Numbered from the stretch's first letter, positions 35,870-47,537 are shown. The stretch: DNA of 64,000 bases from Paulinella micropora (GCA_019918135.1 WBZZ01002490.1:124001-188000), one strand, 5' to 3'. Made by a program: numbers and translations. Notes: generated by a model not told the origin, from the sequence alone.

Positions 35870-38800
35870 CTCCGAGGAGCATGTGCTCGGGCGGACCTAG
35901 CACAAGCTCGGGCGGGCCTAGCACGGCTCGGACGGCTCCAAGCTGCGCCCCGGCGCATTCACTCTCCTAGTGATCTAAGGCTCCAATTTCACTTTTTTCC
36001 CCCGAGGCCATTTTTTTAGGATCGTTCCCTCCCCTCCCTCCCCCACTGTCCTCTGACACAAAAGGGGAGGGGGGAAGGAAGAGAGAAAAATGGGACGTAT
36101 TTTCCCGCCGGGCAATTTAGAGCCTCGCACGCTTAGTAGCGTGCGAGCGCAGCTCTTGGGTGGCGGAGCATATGCTCGGGCGGACCTAGCACAAGCTCGG
36201 CGGGCCTAGCACGGCTCGGACGGCTCCAAGCTGCGCCCCGGCGCACTCACTCTCCTAGTGATCTAAGGCTCCAATTTCACTTTTTTCCCCCGAGGCCATT
36301 TTTTTAGGATCGTTCCCTCCCCTCCCTCCCCCCACTGTCCTCTGACAAAAAAAGGGGAGGGGGGAAGGAAGAGAGAAAAATGGGACGTATTTTCCCGCGG
36401 GGCAATTTAGAGCCTCGCACGCTTAGTAGCGTGCGAGCGCAGCTCTTGGGTGGCGGAGCATATGCTCGGGCGGACCTAGCACAAGCTCGGGCGGGCCTAG
36501 CACGGCTCGGATGGCTCCAGGCTGCGCCCCGGCGCACTCACACTCCTAGGGATCTAAGGCTCCAATTTCACTTTTTTTTCCCCGAGGCCATTTTTTTAGG
36601 ATCGTTCCCTCCCCTTCTCTTCCCCCCTCCCCTCCCTTCCCTCACTGTCCTCTGACAAAAAAGGGGAGGGGAGAAGGAAGAGAGAAAAATGGGACGTATT
36701 TTCCCGCGGGGCAATTCAGAGCCTCGCACGCTTAGTAGCGTGCGAGCGCAGCTCTTGGGTGGCGGAGCATATGCTCGGGCGGACTTAGCACAAGCTCGGG
36801 CGGGCTTAGCACGGCTCGGATGGCTCCAGGCTGCGCCCCGGCGCACTCACACTCCTAGGGATCTAAGGCTCCAATTTCACTTTTTTTTCCCCGAGGCCAT
36901 TTTTTTAGGATCGTTCCCTCCCCTTCTCTTCCCCCTCCCCTTCTTTCCCCTCCCTCACTGTCCTCTGACAAAAAGGGGGAGGGGGGAAGGAAGAGAGAAA
37001 AATGGGACGTATTTTCCCGCCGGGCAATTTAGAGCCTCGCACGCTTAGTAGCGTGCGAGCGCAGCTCTTGGGTGGCGGAGCATATGCTCGGGCGGACCTA
37101 GCACAAGCTCGGGCGGGCCTAGCACAGCTCGGATGGCTCCAGGCTGCGCCCCGGCGCATTTATACTCCTAGGGATCTAAGGCTCCAATTTCACTTTTTTT
37201 TCCCCGAGACCATTTTTTTAGGATCGTTCCCTCCCCTTCTCTTCCCCCCTCCCCTCCCCTCCCCCACTGTCCTCTGACAAAAAAGGGGAGGGGAGAAGGA
37301 AGAGAGAACAATGGGACGTATTTTCCCGCGGGGCAATTTAGAGCCTCGCACGCTTAGTAGCGTGCGAGCGCAGCTCTTGGGTGGCGGAGCATATGCTCGG
37401 GCGGACTTAGCACAAGCTCGGGCGGGCTTAGCACGGCTCGGATGGCTCCAGGCTGCGCCCCGGCGCACTCACACTCCTAGGGATCTAAGGCTCCAATTTC
37501 ACTTTTTTTTCCCCGAGCCATTTTTTTAGGATCGTTTCCTCCCCTTCTCTTCCCCCCTCCCCTTCTTTCCCCTCCCTCACTGTCCTCTGACAAAAAGGGG
37601 GAGGGAGGAAGGAAGAGAGAAAAATGGGACGTATTTTCCCGCCGGGCAATTTAGAGCCTCGCACGCTTAGTAGCGTGCGAGCGCAGCTCTTGGGTGGCGG
37701 AGCATATGCTCGGGCGGACCTAGCACAAGCTCGGGCGGGCCTAGCACTGCTCGGACGGCTCCAAGCTGCGCCCCGGCGCACTCACTCTCCTAGTGATCTA
37801 AGGCTCCAATTTCACTTTTTTCCCCCGAGGCCATTTTTTTAGGATCGTTCCCTCCCCTCCCTCCCCCCACTGTCCTCTGACAAAAAAAGGGGAGGGGGGA
37901 AGGAAGAGAGAAAAATGGGACGTATTTTCCCGCGGGGCAATTTAGAGCCTCGCACGCTTAGTAGCGTGCGAGCGCAGCTCTTGGGTGGCGGAGCATATGC
38001 TCGGGCGGACCTAGCACAAGCTCGGGCGGGCCTAGCACGGCTCGGATGGCTCCAGGCTGCGCCCCGGCGCACTCACACTCCTAGGGATCTAAGGCTCCAA
38101 TTTCACTTTTTTTTCCCCGAGGCCATTTTTTTAGGATCGTTCCCTCCCCTTCTCTTCCCCCCTCCCCTCCCTTCCCTCACTGTCCTCTGCCAAAAAGGGG
38201 GAGGGGAGAAGGAAGAGAGAAAAATGGGACGTATTTTCCCGCGGGGCAATTCAGAGCCTCGCACGCTTAGTAGCGTGCGAGCGCAGCTCTTGGGTGGCGG
38301 AGCATATGCTCGGGCGGACTTAGCACAAGCTCGGGCGGGCTTAGCACGGCTCGGATGGCTCCAGGCTGCGCCCCGGCGCACTCACACTCCTAGGGATCTA
38401 AGGCTCCAATTTCACTTTTTTTTCCCCGAGGCCATTTTTTTAGGATCGTTCCCTCCCCTTCTCTTCCCCCCTCCCCTTCTTTCCCCTCCCTCACTGTCCT
38501 CTGACAAAAAGGGGGAGGGGGGAAGGAAGAGAGAAAAATGGGACGTATTTTCCCGCCGGGCAATTTAGAGCCTCGCACGCTTAGACTAAGCGTGCGAGCG
38601 CAGCTCTTGGGTGGCGGAGCATATGCTCGGGCGGACCTAGCACGGCTCGGACGGCTCCAAGCTGCGCCCCGGCGCACTCACTCTCCTAGTGATCTAAGGC
38701 TCCAATTTCACTTTTTTCCCCCGAGGCCATTTTTTTAGGATCGTTCCCTCCCCTCCCTCCCCCCACTGTCCTCTGACAAAAAAGGGGAGGGGAGAAGGAA

Positions 38801-40720
38801 GAGAGAAAAATGGGACGTATTTTCCCGCGGGGCAATTTAGAGCCTCGCACGCTTAATAGCGTGCGAGCGCAGCTCTTGGGTGGCGGAGCATATGCTCGGG
38901 CGGACCTAGCACAAGCTCGGGCGGGCCTAGCACGGCTCGGACGGCTCCAGGCTGCGCCCCGGCGCACTCACACTCCTAGGGATCTAAGGCTCCAATTTCA
39001 CTTTTTTTTTCCCTGAGGCCATTTTTTTAGGATCGTTCCCTCCCCTTCTCTTCCCCCCTCCCCTCCCTTCCCCCACTGTCCTCTGACAAAAAAGGGGAGG
39101 GGGGAAGGAAGAGAGAAAAATGGGACATATTTTCCCGGCGGGCAATTTAGAGCCTCGCACGCTTAGTAGCGTGCGAGCGCAGCTCTTGGGTGGCGGAGCA
39201 TATGCTCGGGCGGACCTAGCACAAGCTCGGGCGGGCCTAGCACGGCTCGGATGGCTCCAGGCTGCGCCCCGGCGCACTCACACTCCTAGGGATCTAAGGC
39301 TCCAATTTCACTTTTTTTCCCCGAGGCCATTTTTTTAGGATCGTTCCCTCCCCTTCTCTTCCCCCCTCCCCTTCTTTCCCCTCCCTCACTGTCCTCTGAC
39401 AAAAAGGGGGAGGGGGGAAGGAAGAGAGAAAAATGGGACGTATTTTCCCGCCGGGCAATTTAGAGCCTCGCACGCTTAGTAGCGTGCGAGCGCAGCTCTT
39501 GGGTGGCGGAGCATATGCTCGGGCGGGCCTAGCACGGCTCGGACGGCTCCAAGCTGCGCCCCGGCGCACTCACTCTCCTAGTGATCTAAGGCTCCAATTT
39601 CACTTTTTTCCCCCGAGGCCATTTTTTTAGGATCGTTCCCTCCCCTCCCTCCCCCCACCGTCCTCTGACAAAAAAAGGGGAGGGGAGAAGGAAGAGAGAA
39701 AAATGGGACGTATTTTCCCGCGGGGCAATTTAGAGCCTCGCACGCTTAGTAGCGTGCGAGCGCAGCTCTTGGGTGGCGGAGCATATGCTCGGGCGGACCT
39801 AGCACAAGCTCGGGCGGGCCTAGCACGGCTCGGACGGCTCCAGGCTGCGCCCCGGCGCACTCACACTCCTAGGGATCTAAGGCTCCAATTTCACTTTTTT
39901 TTTCCCTGAGGCCATTTTTTTAGGATCGTTCCCTCCCCTTCTCTTCCCCCCTCCCCTCCCTTCCCCCACTGTCCTCTGACAAAAAAGGGGAGGGGGGAAG
40001 GAAGAGAGAAAAATGGGACGTATTTTCCCGCCGGGCAATTTAGAGCCTCGCACGCTTAGACTAAGCGTGCGAGCGCAGCTCTTGGGTGGCGGAGCATATG
40101 CTCGGGCGGACTTAGCACAAGCTCGGGCGGGCCTAGCACGGCTCGGACGGCTCCAAGCTGCGCCCCGGCGCACTCACTCTCCTAGTGATCTAAGGCTCCA
40201 ATTTCACTTTTTTCCCCCGAGGCCATTTTTTTAGGATCGTTCCCTCCCCTCCCTCCCCCCACTGTCCTCTGACAAAAAAGGGGAGGGGAGAAGGAAGAGA
40301 GAAAAATGGGACGTATTTTCCCGCGGGGCAATTTAGAGCCTCGCACGCTTAGTAGCGTGCGAGCGCAGCTCTTGGGTGGCGGAGCATATGCTCGGGCTGA
40401 CCTAGCACAAGCTCGGGCGGGCCTAGCACGGCTCGGACGGCCCCAAGCTGCGCCCCGGCGCACTCACTCTCCTAGTGATCTAAGGCTCCAATTTCACTTT
40501 TTTCCCCCGAGGTCATTTTTTTAGGATCGTTCCCTTCCCTCCCTCCCCCCACTGTCCTCTGACAGAAAAGGGGAGAGGGGAAGGAAGAGAGAAAAATGGG
40601 ACGTATTTTTTTGCGGGGCAATTTAGAGCCTCGCACGCTTAGTAGCGTGCGAGCGTAGCTCTTGGGTGGCGGAGCATATGCTCGGGCGGACCTAGCACAA
40701 GCTCGGGCGGGCCTCGTGGC
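35870..40720 (+). repeat. Satellite array, 16 units of about 270-314 bp
   Basis: The landmark ATGGGACGTATTTTCC (one slightly changed) occurs at 36090, 36380, 36689, 37002, 37311, 37624, 37915, 38224, 38538, 38810, 39120, 39433, 39703, 40013, 40306 and 40596. Each unit has a purine tract, a hairpin CTCGCACGCT-TAGT-AGCGTGCGAG, the palindrome GAGCATATGCTC, a doubled GCTCGGGCGGACCTAGCAC and GCGCCCCGGCGC. Two subtypes differ by CTCCTAGTGATC or CTCCTAGGGATC and by pyrimidine-tract length. Spacing is not a multiple of three, so it is non-coding. Confidence 0.95.
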
Positions 40721-40854
40721 GGACGCCCCGTGGCACGTAGCGTGCCGCTCCAGCCGACACCGCAGGCTGCGCCACGCGCTAGAAACTCCAAGCACGTGTG
40801 CACTGCGGCACACTCCCAGGCTCGCAAAAACTCGGAGCTTGGGCAGGGCTTTTC
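40721..40854. other. Right flank of the satellite
   Basis: The last satellite unit is cut inside GCTCGGGCGGGCCT and unique GC-rich sequence follows; nothing else is recognised. Confidence 0.4.
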
Positions 40855-41082
40855 TCACCCCAAGCACGCCGACGCACTCAGCGCCCGCTCCGTGCCAGCT
40901 TGCGCGCAGGCCAGCGCCAGGCGGCCGGGGCTTAGCCGGTACTTGCGCACTAGTCCTACAAAGACGGGGTATCTCTCGCCGTCGGCACAGAATAGGCAAG
41001 TTGAGTTCGCACCTCGAGCACGGCCGATGGAAGCAAACACACGCGCGCTCAGAAAACACGAACACGCCTCCTGGTCCGACAT
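40855..41082 (-). CDS. Hypothetical 75-residue protein
   Basis: ATG at 41082: MSDQEACSCFLSARVFASIG, STCLFCADGERYPVFVGLVR, KYRLSPGRLALACAQAG. The CxxC pair and ordered composition are suggestive, but there is no homologue I recognise, and overlapping frames are also open in this GC-rich stretch. Confidence 0.3.
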   Translation of the reverse strand: MSDQEACSCFLSARVFASIGRARGANSTCLFCADGERYPVFVGLVRKYRLSPGRLALACAQAGTERALSASACLG

Positions 41083-41231
41083 GTATTGGATGCTAATAGT
41101 AAAGATTTCCGGTTAAAAAAGTGGTATGCCCTTGAAGACGCGCCGGGAAGCACGCCCCTTTTTCTTCTCCTTAGCGTGGTGGTGACAGAATTTTCTTTTA
41201 ATTAAAAGCTTGACAGAATTTGTAATTTAAT

Positions 41232-41812
41232 TTACACGTAGATAAAACCACCGACGGAAATCCGGGTAGTTATGCAAAGAACCAAGATTGTTTCTCCGTT
41301 GATGTCGCTGACAGTGCGCTTGGCGTTAGGTTCTCGCGGCGGGCTGGCGTCTGCCGCGAGCCAGCCCCCTATGCGTAGTCCTTCCATGAGATCTTGTGTA
41401 GAATCCGTGGTGCGAGCAAGCCATCGTTCTTGGACCAGCGCGCGATTGCTAGAGCAGACAAAGATGCATGTGTGCACAAGGGCGCAGAAGGTGTGAGACA
41501 GGACCTCATAGCACCCGCAAAGGGAATTACATCACCTGGCCAGAGCTCCAAGCAGTCGGTGCGTAGTCCCAGGCCAGCGGGCTCTCGCGTCGAATCGACC
41601 GCAACGACGAGCTCCGAGCTGGACACGACTCGGGGGGGTCGAGCTCTCTTCGTGTGGGCTGGCTCTAGCGAGCGTTTTAGGGCTTGCTGCACGTCGCACA
41701 GGTAGACGTCTCGTGTCCAGCACATTTGACTCAGGCGCTCGAGCTCGTCAGCCAAGCGCTCGCCACTTCCGGCAAGAAGCTGAGTCAAAAGAACTGGGTC
41801 TAGACATGACAT
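41232..41812 (-). pseudogene. SET-domain-like protein, copy B (two overlapping ORFs)
   Basis: Same layout as copy A: ORF 41369-41812 with AVDSTREPAGLGLRTDCLEL and WPGDVIPFAGAM, and ORF 41232-41477 with IFVCSSNRALVQERWLART to ITTRISVGGFIYV. The linking stretch differs from copy A in length, and the halves are out of frame here too. The C-terminal 81 residues are almost identical in the two copies, so either the split arose before duplication or this part is expressed on its own. Confidence 0.5.
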
Positions 41813-42074
41813 GAACACCAGTGTGTACCCCCCCCCCCTCCTCCCCTACATTTGCCCTGTTTCTATTTTTTTCATCTTGTAGACCTTTGCTGAGCGACGA
41901 CGTAGCCAGCGAGAGCATTGAGCGTTGGCGGGCCGTCCCCAGATTGCACAATATACGATCTTGAACATTTTGCTTGTCCCAGAACCAAAGCAGGAGCATG
42001 CAGCGGTTCTGAAATTCCCTGCACTGTCTTTTGCTAGCCGACTCTTCCGCCACCGAACACAATGCGTTTACTGC

Positions 42075-43110
42075 AAAATAACGGCACCAAATCCCAGACA
42101 CACAAAAATCGAAAACACGAGATTGAAACACGGAATCACGAAACAACGAAACGAGCAATCTATGCACAGAGCCAAAACACGAAATCGAAACACGAAAATA
42201 AATCACAACCAAGGCACGAAACGAGAAATCTGCGCACAGAGCCAAAACACAAAATCGAAACACGAAATCGCGACGAAGCAACGAAACGAGAAATCTGCGC
42301 ACAGAACGAAAACACGAAATTGAAACACGAAAATCACGACCAAGCAACGAAACGAAAAATCTGCGCACACAGCCAAAACACGAAACCGAAACACGAAATC
42401 AAGACCAAGCCACGACATGAGAAATCTGCGCACAGAGCCAAAACACGAAATCGAAACACGAAATCGCGACGAAGCAACGAAACGAGAAATCTGCACACAG
42501 AACGAAAACACGATTGAAACACGAAAATCACGACCAAGCAACGAAACGAGAAATCTGTGCACAGAATGAAACTACGAAATCGAAACACGAAATCAAGACC
42601 AAGCCACGACATGAGAAATCTGTGCACAGAGCCAAAACACGAAATCGAAACACGAAAATCACGACCAAGCAACGAAACGAGAAATCTGCGCACACAGCCA
42701 AAACACAAAATCGAAACACGAAATCGCGACGAAGTAACGAAACGAGAAATCTGCACACAGAACGAAAACACGAAATCGAAACACGAAAATCACGACCAAG
42801 CAACGAAACGAGAAATCTGCACATAGAACGCAAACACGAAATCGAAACGTGACATCACGACCAAGCAACGAAACGAGAAATCTGTGCACAGAACGAAACT
42901 ACGAAATCGAAACACGAAATCGCGACGAAGCAACGAAACGAGAAATCTGCGCACAAAAACGAAAACACAAAATCAAAACACGAAATCACGACCAAGTAAC
43001 GAAACGAGAAATCTGCACACACAGCCAGAACACGAAATCGAAGCACGAAACGAGAAATCAGTGCACAGAACGAAAACACAAAATCAAAACGAGAAACCAA
43101 GACAGGGAAT
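42075..43110 (+). repeat. Minisatellite of about 62 bp, copy B
   Basis: Sixteen or so units of the kind seen at 28000-28498, with unit variants (GAACGAAAACACGAAATCG, GAGCCAAAACACGAAATCG, CACAGCCAAAACACAAAATC). Expansion relative to copy A, or contraction of A, accounts for most of the size difference between the cassettes. Confidence 0.85.
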
Positions 43111-43214
43111 CAACACAGAAAGTCTGAGACAACAAAAAAAAATGAAAGCACAAGATGAAATCAGGAGACCTAAACAGAAAAGGAAGGCTCTTAGCTCGAG
43201 CACAACTTCCTCTT

Positions 43215-44068
43215 GGTTAAACAAATATTATTTGGCAATGAGAGCCACCGCAAAATACCCAAAAAATGAGTCGCAAATTTTATGTGCACATTGTTCAGGA
43301 CCGTAAACGGAGACATGACGTGATGTGCACGCGGGCTCGACAAGACGTTTTACCTTGCAAAAACAGTTTTTCCGGGGCGATGCCGTGTGCAGACTCCTTT
43401 GCGAAACGACACTCTCTCAAGATTGCAACACCTAAGCAGTGCCTGAGAATTCGCTGCAACGTATTCGCCTCTGATAGGAGGGCTTTTGCCTCTGCAGTCT
43501 GGAAGGCCTAAGCACAGAAAAAAAAAGGTTCTGCAGTCAAAAAAACGTACTCTAGGTACTTGACATTGCGTATACATTTTGTTTGCAAAAATATGATTGT
43601 ACCTCCAAGAGTTGGTTGGCGTTAAGATCCAACGCGCCAATGACCAGCCTCTTCACTAGCAAAACAGCAAGCTATCCCTGTAAGTCTTGCTGCTCACAGC
43701 AAGAGCAAGGATGAGTTGTGAGCTTACAGGGATAGCTTGTCTTGATGACGGAAGGTTCTTTTGTAACCGTTAACGGGTTCTGCATAAGTTGCTCGCTCTT
43801 TGAGAGACCGCCCTTTGCTTTTAGTGTGTATCTGCCCCTTTTTTGTGTGCTGCGCACAAAGGAAGCAAGCCCTCCCCCTAAAAAAAACGGCTCGTTTCAT
43901 GTTCTTGCTTTTGCTTGCAGACGGTTCTTGCATCATCCAATCGAGTACAATGCTCTGTAACTGGTTTGAAAATACACTTCTTTTAAGTACTTATCTGTGA
44001 GTGCTCGGGGGGCGGCCTCCCCCGAGTGCGTGTTCGCACAACATAAAAAAGCCTTACGCACTTTGTTC
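43215..44068 (+). promoter_or_regulatory. Leader of zinc-protein gene, copy B, with stem-loop
   Basis: Matches 28499-29349. It contains a perfect 16-bp inverted repeat, AAGCTATCCCTGTAAG (43669-43684) and its complement (43723-43738), around an inner stem CTTGCTG/CAGCAAG; copy A keeps only the right arm. CATAAAAAAG lies about 25 bases before the ATG at 44069. Confidence 0.45.
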
Positions 44069-45664
44069 ATGAGGCAACGCAGACGCGCTGTAGCAAAGCA
44101 CCTGCTGCCATCGTCGACGGCCGAGGGGGAGGCTGAGGATGCGTCCCGGGCTAGAGCGCGCCGTGCTGCCAATCGCATGGCTGCACGAGATCACGTCCTC
44201 CTAGCAGTTACGCAGCGAGGGCGCAAGATCCGCAGCCGCCCTTTCACGGTGTCGAACTTGACCCCTGCCTTACAAACGCCCGGGGCGCAGCGTGGGCGAC
44301 GACGACGCTGTGGCACCGTTCCCTTGCCGACGAAGAAGGGCGACGCTCAGACGGAGAGCTCCGGGCTAGCAACTTTCGCAGAGCGCGCGCGTCTTGCTAG
44401 CCCGGAGCCGCACTCGGGTGACGACGACGACGACAAAGAATGGGGTGGTCAGGAAAGTTTGAAAGGTGCGCACGAGGTGGAGATGCAAGTGGAGGGTGTG
44501 CAGGGTGAAGAGCCAGCTCTCTCACGGGTCGGGGACGAAATTAAGGGCGAGGGAGTCGAGCTGCAGCCAGGCGTGGCCTCGCCGTCCTTCAAATTGCGTA
44601 CGCCCTGCGGCCTGGACGACGAGTGCGCACAAGAAGACGATCACGCCCAAGCGCCTCTGCCCGATCTCCCCCAAGGTCAGGAATCAGGTGCAGCCTTGTT
44701 GTTGCTGGCGGACTCGGCGACGCGCTCCCCTGTGTATTCCCTCGCCAGACCTCTGGAGAAGAAGCAGTACGACTGGGACAAGATTGCGCAGGCCACGGAG
44801 CCAAAGTGCCCCGGCTGCCTTCTGCGCATAGCGGCAGACGGCTGCCACCGCTGCGTCAGCTGCGACCGTGCCACCCACCCGTTTGACGCCTGCTCACTGG
44901 CCATCGGCGAGGAGGGCCACGGGCAGGCGCGCATGTGTCTGCCTTGCAACCAGGTTCAGCACGCCGAGGCCAAACACCAGCGCCAGCAGCACCAACAAAA
45001 GCAACAACAGCCGCAGCAGCAGCAGCGCCCGCCCGCGGCCCCGCGCCAGTCTTTGCGCTTCAACGCTCTACAGGGAGCCTTACCCAATTTGTACAAAGCT
45101 GAGGTCAACCAGGCCCGCCTCGTCCTGGAGCAAGGAAAGTCTCTGTCCTCTCGCCGGATCTGGCGCGCCTCCGAGAAGAAGTGGCTTTGCTTGCGCAAGT
45201 CCTGCCTGCGAGCCAACGAATACGTCATACTCCCAGACGGGAAGGAGCAGCCGTGCCAGAACTGCGGCACGCCCATGCAGTACTGCAGGAGTCTGGACCC
45301 CACGGGCTACAAGTGGGGGGCGACTCGCTACACCTGCGCTACTTACGGTTGCAAGGCGGTGGCGACTACCTTCTGCATGCCCAGCTGGGAGTGCTTTTGC
45401 AGCGCCTGCGGCGTGGTGGAGCTGCAAGCCGCCGCTGCTTACATCAACAGCCCATGCGTCGTCTGTGACCAGACCAGCGTCAGGCTCAGCGGAGATCTAC
45501 TGGTGCCCCTTTGCTCTGATTGCCCCGTGCCCGTGCCCGACTCGGAGAGGCTGAAAGCGGCTGAACCTCGTGCCCCCTCTCAGCCCAGCACACGCGCAGG
45601 CGAAGAAGAAGAAGAAGTAGAAGAAGAAGAGCTCCAGGAGGATGACAACACGGACTCCGATTAA
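44069..45664 (+). CDS. Large multi-zinc-cluster protein, copy B
   Basis: 531 aa from the ATG at 44069. Same order as copy A: Arg-rich head, acidic run, clusters CPGC/CHRC/C, WLCLRKSCL/CQNC/CMPSWECFCSACG, CVVCDQTS/CSDC, acidic tail EEEVEEEELQEDDNTDSD. Differences are indels in low-complexity parts (for example a Gln-rich QQHQQKQQQPQQQQ insertion and a longer acidic middle) and scattered substitutions; all cysteines of the core are kept, suggesting both copies remain under selection. Confidence 0.8.
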   Translation: MRQRRRAVAKHLLPSSTAEGEAEDASRARARRAANRMAARDHVLLAVTQRGRKIRSRPFTVSNLTPALQTPGAQRGRRRRCGTVPLPTKKGDAQTESSGLATFAERARLASPEPHSGDDDDDKEWGGQESLKGAHEVEMQVEGVQGEEPALSRVGDEIKGEGVELQPGVASPSFKLRTPCGLDDECAQEDDHAQAPLPDLPQGQESGAALLLLADSATRSPVYSLARPLEKKQYDWDKIAQATEPKCPGCLLRIAADGCHRCVSCDRATHPFDACSLAIGEEGHGQARMCLPCNQVQHAEAKHQRQQHQQKQQQPQQQQRPPAAPRQSLRFNALQGALPNLYKAEVNQARLVLEQGKSLSSRRIWRASEKKWLCLRKSCLRANEYVILPDGKEQPCQNCGTPMQYCRSLDPTGYKWGATRYTCATYGCKAVATTFCMPSWECFCSACGVVELQAAAAYINSPCVVCDQTSVRLSGDLLVPLCSDCPVPVPDSERLKAAEPRAPSQPSTRAGEEEEEVEEEELQEDDNTDSD

Positions 45665-46315
45665 AGTGGGGTGTTACTAGAAAAGTAAAAGAAACTCCTT
45701 TTTTGAAAAAAATACAAGCTGTGCTGCGCGTGACTCGTTGCCCGCCGTGTTTTTTCGGGGTGCTATCTACGGCTATTTGTGCGCTGAGAATGTACAAAAA
45801 AGAAATAATAATAAAAAAATCACTGACAAAGTTCTAATCTTGGCACTGAAAACTTAAAAGACTGTCGGATGTAAGTAAAAGGAAGGCAGGATCACTGCCA
45901 TAGTCGTCTTTTAAAGGTGCTCACTAGTTCCAAACTGTTAGTCCTCCGGTGCCAAGTCTGGGACTGTCGGAATTTAATTCAGCGTAAATTGTACTTTTTC
46001 AGCGCGCCCCTTCCCTGTCCCCCTCCTTCCCTCTCCCCGCTGCTCCTTCTTCTCAGGCGAGCGCACGAGGGGGGGGGAGGGTTTTGCTCTTTATCTAAAG
46101 CCACAAATTTAACCTGGTCCTTTTTTCTCCCTCTTTTAGTTCTCAATGCCAAAACTAAAACTTTGTCAAGATGGAGGGCAAAGACAAATCGTGTTTCTTC
46201 CTTCCTGCCTCTGCCCTCTCCCGCTCCTTGTTTTCAGTGCCAGGTGTAAGGCTGTCAAGCTTTGTTGCACATTCTGCTACAAAAATAGAACGAGCTTTGC
46301 ATTTTTACAGAAAAT
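45665..46315 (+). repeat. 3' cassette of gene B, then cassettes and Fanzor left-end scrap
   Basis: The cassette at about 45790-45860 matches that behind copy A. Past the duplication edge come a variant cassette (45945-45995), a Fanzor left-end scrap (AAAGCCACAAATTTAACC, 46097) and two more cassettes. Confidence 0.5.
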
Positions 46316-46531
46316 ATGTTAAACCGATCGCAGGCCAACATGGCAGTCCAGACTCAGCAAAGAGTCGGAAGCGAAGTTTTCACAACCCATCCCCTTGCCA
46401 CTTTTCCAGTGTGCGGGCCGGCTGGTCCGATTGTCAACAAAAATACGGTTAGCGCGTGGTCACGCAAAATTCACCTGGTCAGGCGCAGAGTCCGATTTTT
46501 TTTTTGCTTGGCTATAACGTGTGATTTTTAA
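46316..46531 (+). CDS. Hypothetical 71-residue protein
   Basis: ATG at 46316: MLNRSQANMAVQTQQRVGSE, TFPVCGPAGPIVNKNTVSAW. Balanced composition and AT-rich flanks, but nothing recognisable; an overlapping frame (46171-46452) is also open. Confidence 0.3.
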   Translation: MLNRSQANMAVQTQQRVGSEVFTTHPLATFPVCGPAGPIVNKNTVSAWSRKIHLVRRRVRFFFCLAITCDF

Positions 46532-46560
46532 TTAATAACCATACTTGAGCGCGGGCGGGC

Positions 46561-47537
46561 GGAAAAGCTAGGCCTCACAAACTTGCAACTCGACCCGCAG
46601 GTACTTGCCAGGAATCCCGAGCCCCTCAAAGTAGGCCAGCGCATCCGAATCTCCGTGGCGGGCCTTGGCTAGCGCTGCACATCTCTCGTCGTAATACTAT
46701 TCTGCCGTCCCCGGGCGCACCAAGCCGCTCGGCTCGTCGAGCGTGTACAGATACATGTCTGCCCCTAGCACATCTTGCGCCAAGGTGGCTTCAAGCTCTG
46801 ATTCGCGTTGCAACTCGTCGCCCAACGCCCAGCGGTTCTTGGCCACGAGGTAGATAAACAAGTGCCCAAGCGGAAGCTGGGTGGAATTAAATGTGTTGGC
46901 GGGCAGGCGTTGGCAGATTACCTGACTCACTGCACTGTGCACTCGAGATCCATTCACCGCCGCAAACAGCGCCTTGAGCCGTGCATCGTCATCCAGGCGT
47001 AGGACTTGGCGTGCCGAATCGCGCAGGGCCTCAAGGGCCTCCTGGTTGGCTTGGGACGCCACGATGGCTGCTACCTTCTTGTCTACTTCCCCGCTCTCCG
47101 CGTCGGGTGCTGGGGCATGCTTGCGTATATACTCGTCTCGCACCTGCTTGGCGTGGTTGGTCAGCGACCGCGCCAGCTTCTCGCCCAAGACACGCGCGTG
47201 CTCCACCATTAGGAACGGGAAGGCAGCATCACCTTTGCACGTAGAGCCAGGGGGGTACTGCGCGCTCTCGGGGGCCGCGTCGGGCGCAGGAGAGGCGGCC
47301 AGCAACAGTCGTCGACGCTTGCACGACTCGTTCTGCTCCTCGAGTAGCGCTAATGGCATCTGTAACCGAGTAGAAATTGTCGGCAGTTTTTCGTACAGAG
47401 CGTAACTCATTACTTTGGATGCCCATGAGGACCTTATTCTCTAGGAGCGCGTCATTCTTGTCTCGGGTGCCACCAATCCGAATGGCTACCGGAGCAACTT
47501 GGCCAGAAACAAGAGCCATGGCTTGCTGCGCGCTCAT
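46561..47537 (-). pseudogene. BRO-like paralogue with TLDEP-GL tail, broken
   Basis: The N-terminal part (ATG 47537, MSAQQAMALVSG, FYSVTDAIS) is a clear paralogue of the gene at 48006-49661. The body is helical (MVEHARVLGEKLARSLTNHA, LFAAVNGSRVHSAVSQVICQ) and the tail carries the TLDEPSGL module also seen at 8921. The copy looks broken in about two places. BRO-like proteins are DNA-binding factors common in large DNA viruses. A piece of its 3' part is repeated at 47640-47840. Confidence 0.55.

Larger units (their letters stand above)
41233..45871. repeat. Cassette B: second copy of cassette A
   Basis: Direct copy of 27163-31106, about 14 kb away, with the satellite and the LRR genes between. 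Larger than A because its minisatellite is about twice as long. Confidence 0.85.

Noticed and set aside
36090-40720. Sixteen-plus overlapping ORFs of 65-217 codons on both strands (MGRIFP- and MRRGAAW-type)
   Set aside because: They simply translate the satellite units; unit length is not a multiple of three, stops recur in each unit, and both strands are equally open.
40472-41065. 197-codon minus ORF spanning the satellite edge
   Set aside because: Its 3' half is satellite sequence; the shorter ATG ORF at 40855-41082 is the more natural reading and even that is weak.
42075-43110. Hydrophobic minus-strand ORFs (FVSLLRRDFVFRF-type) and Lys/Asn-rich plus ORFs
   Set aside because: These are by-products of the A-rich minisatellite and appear in all frames.
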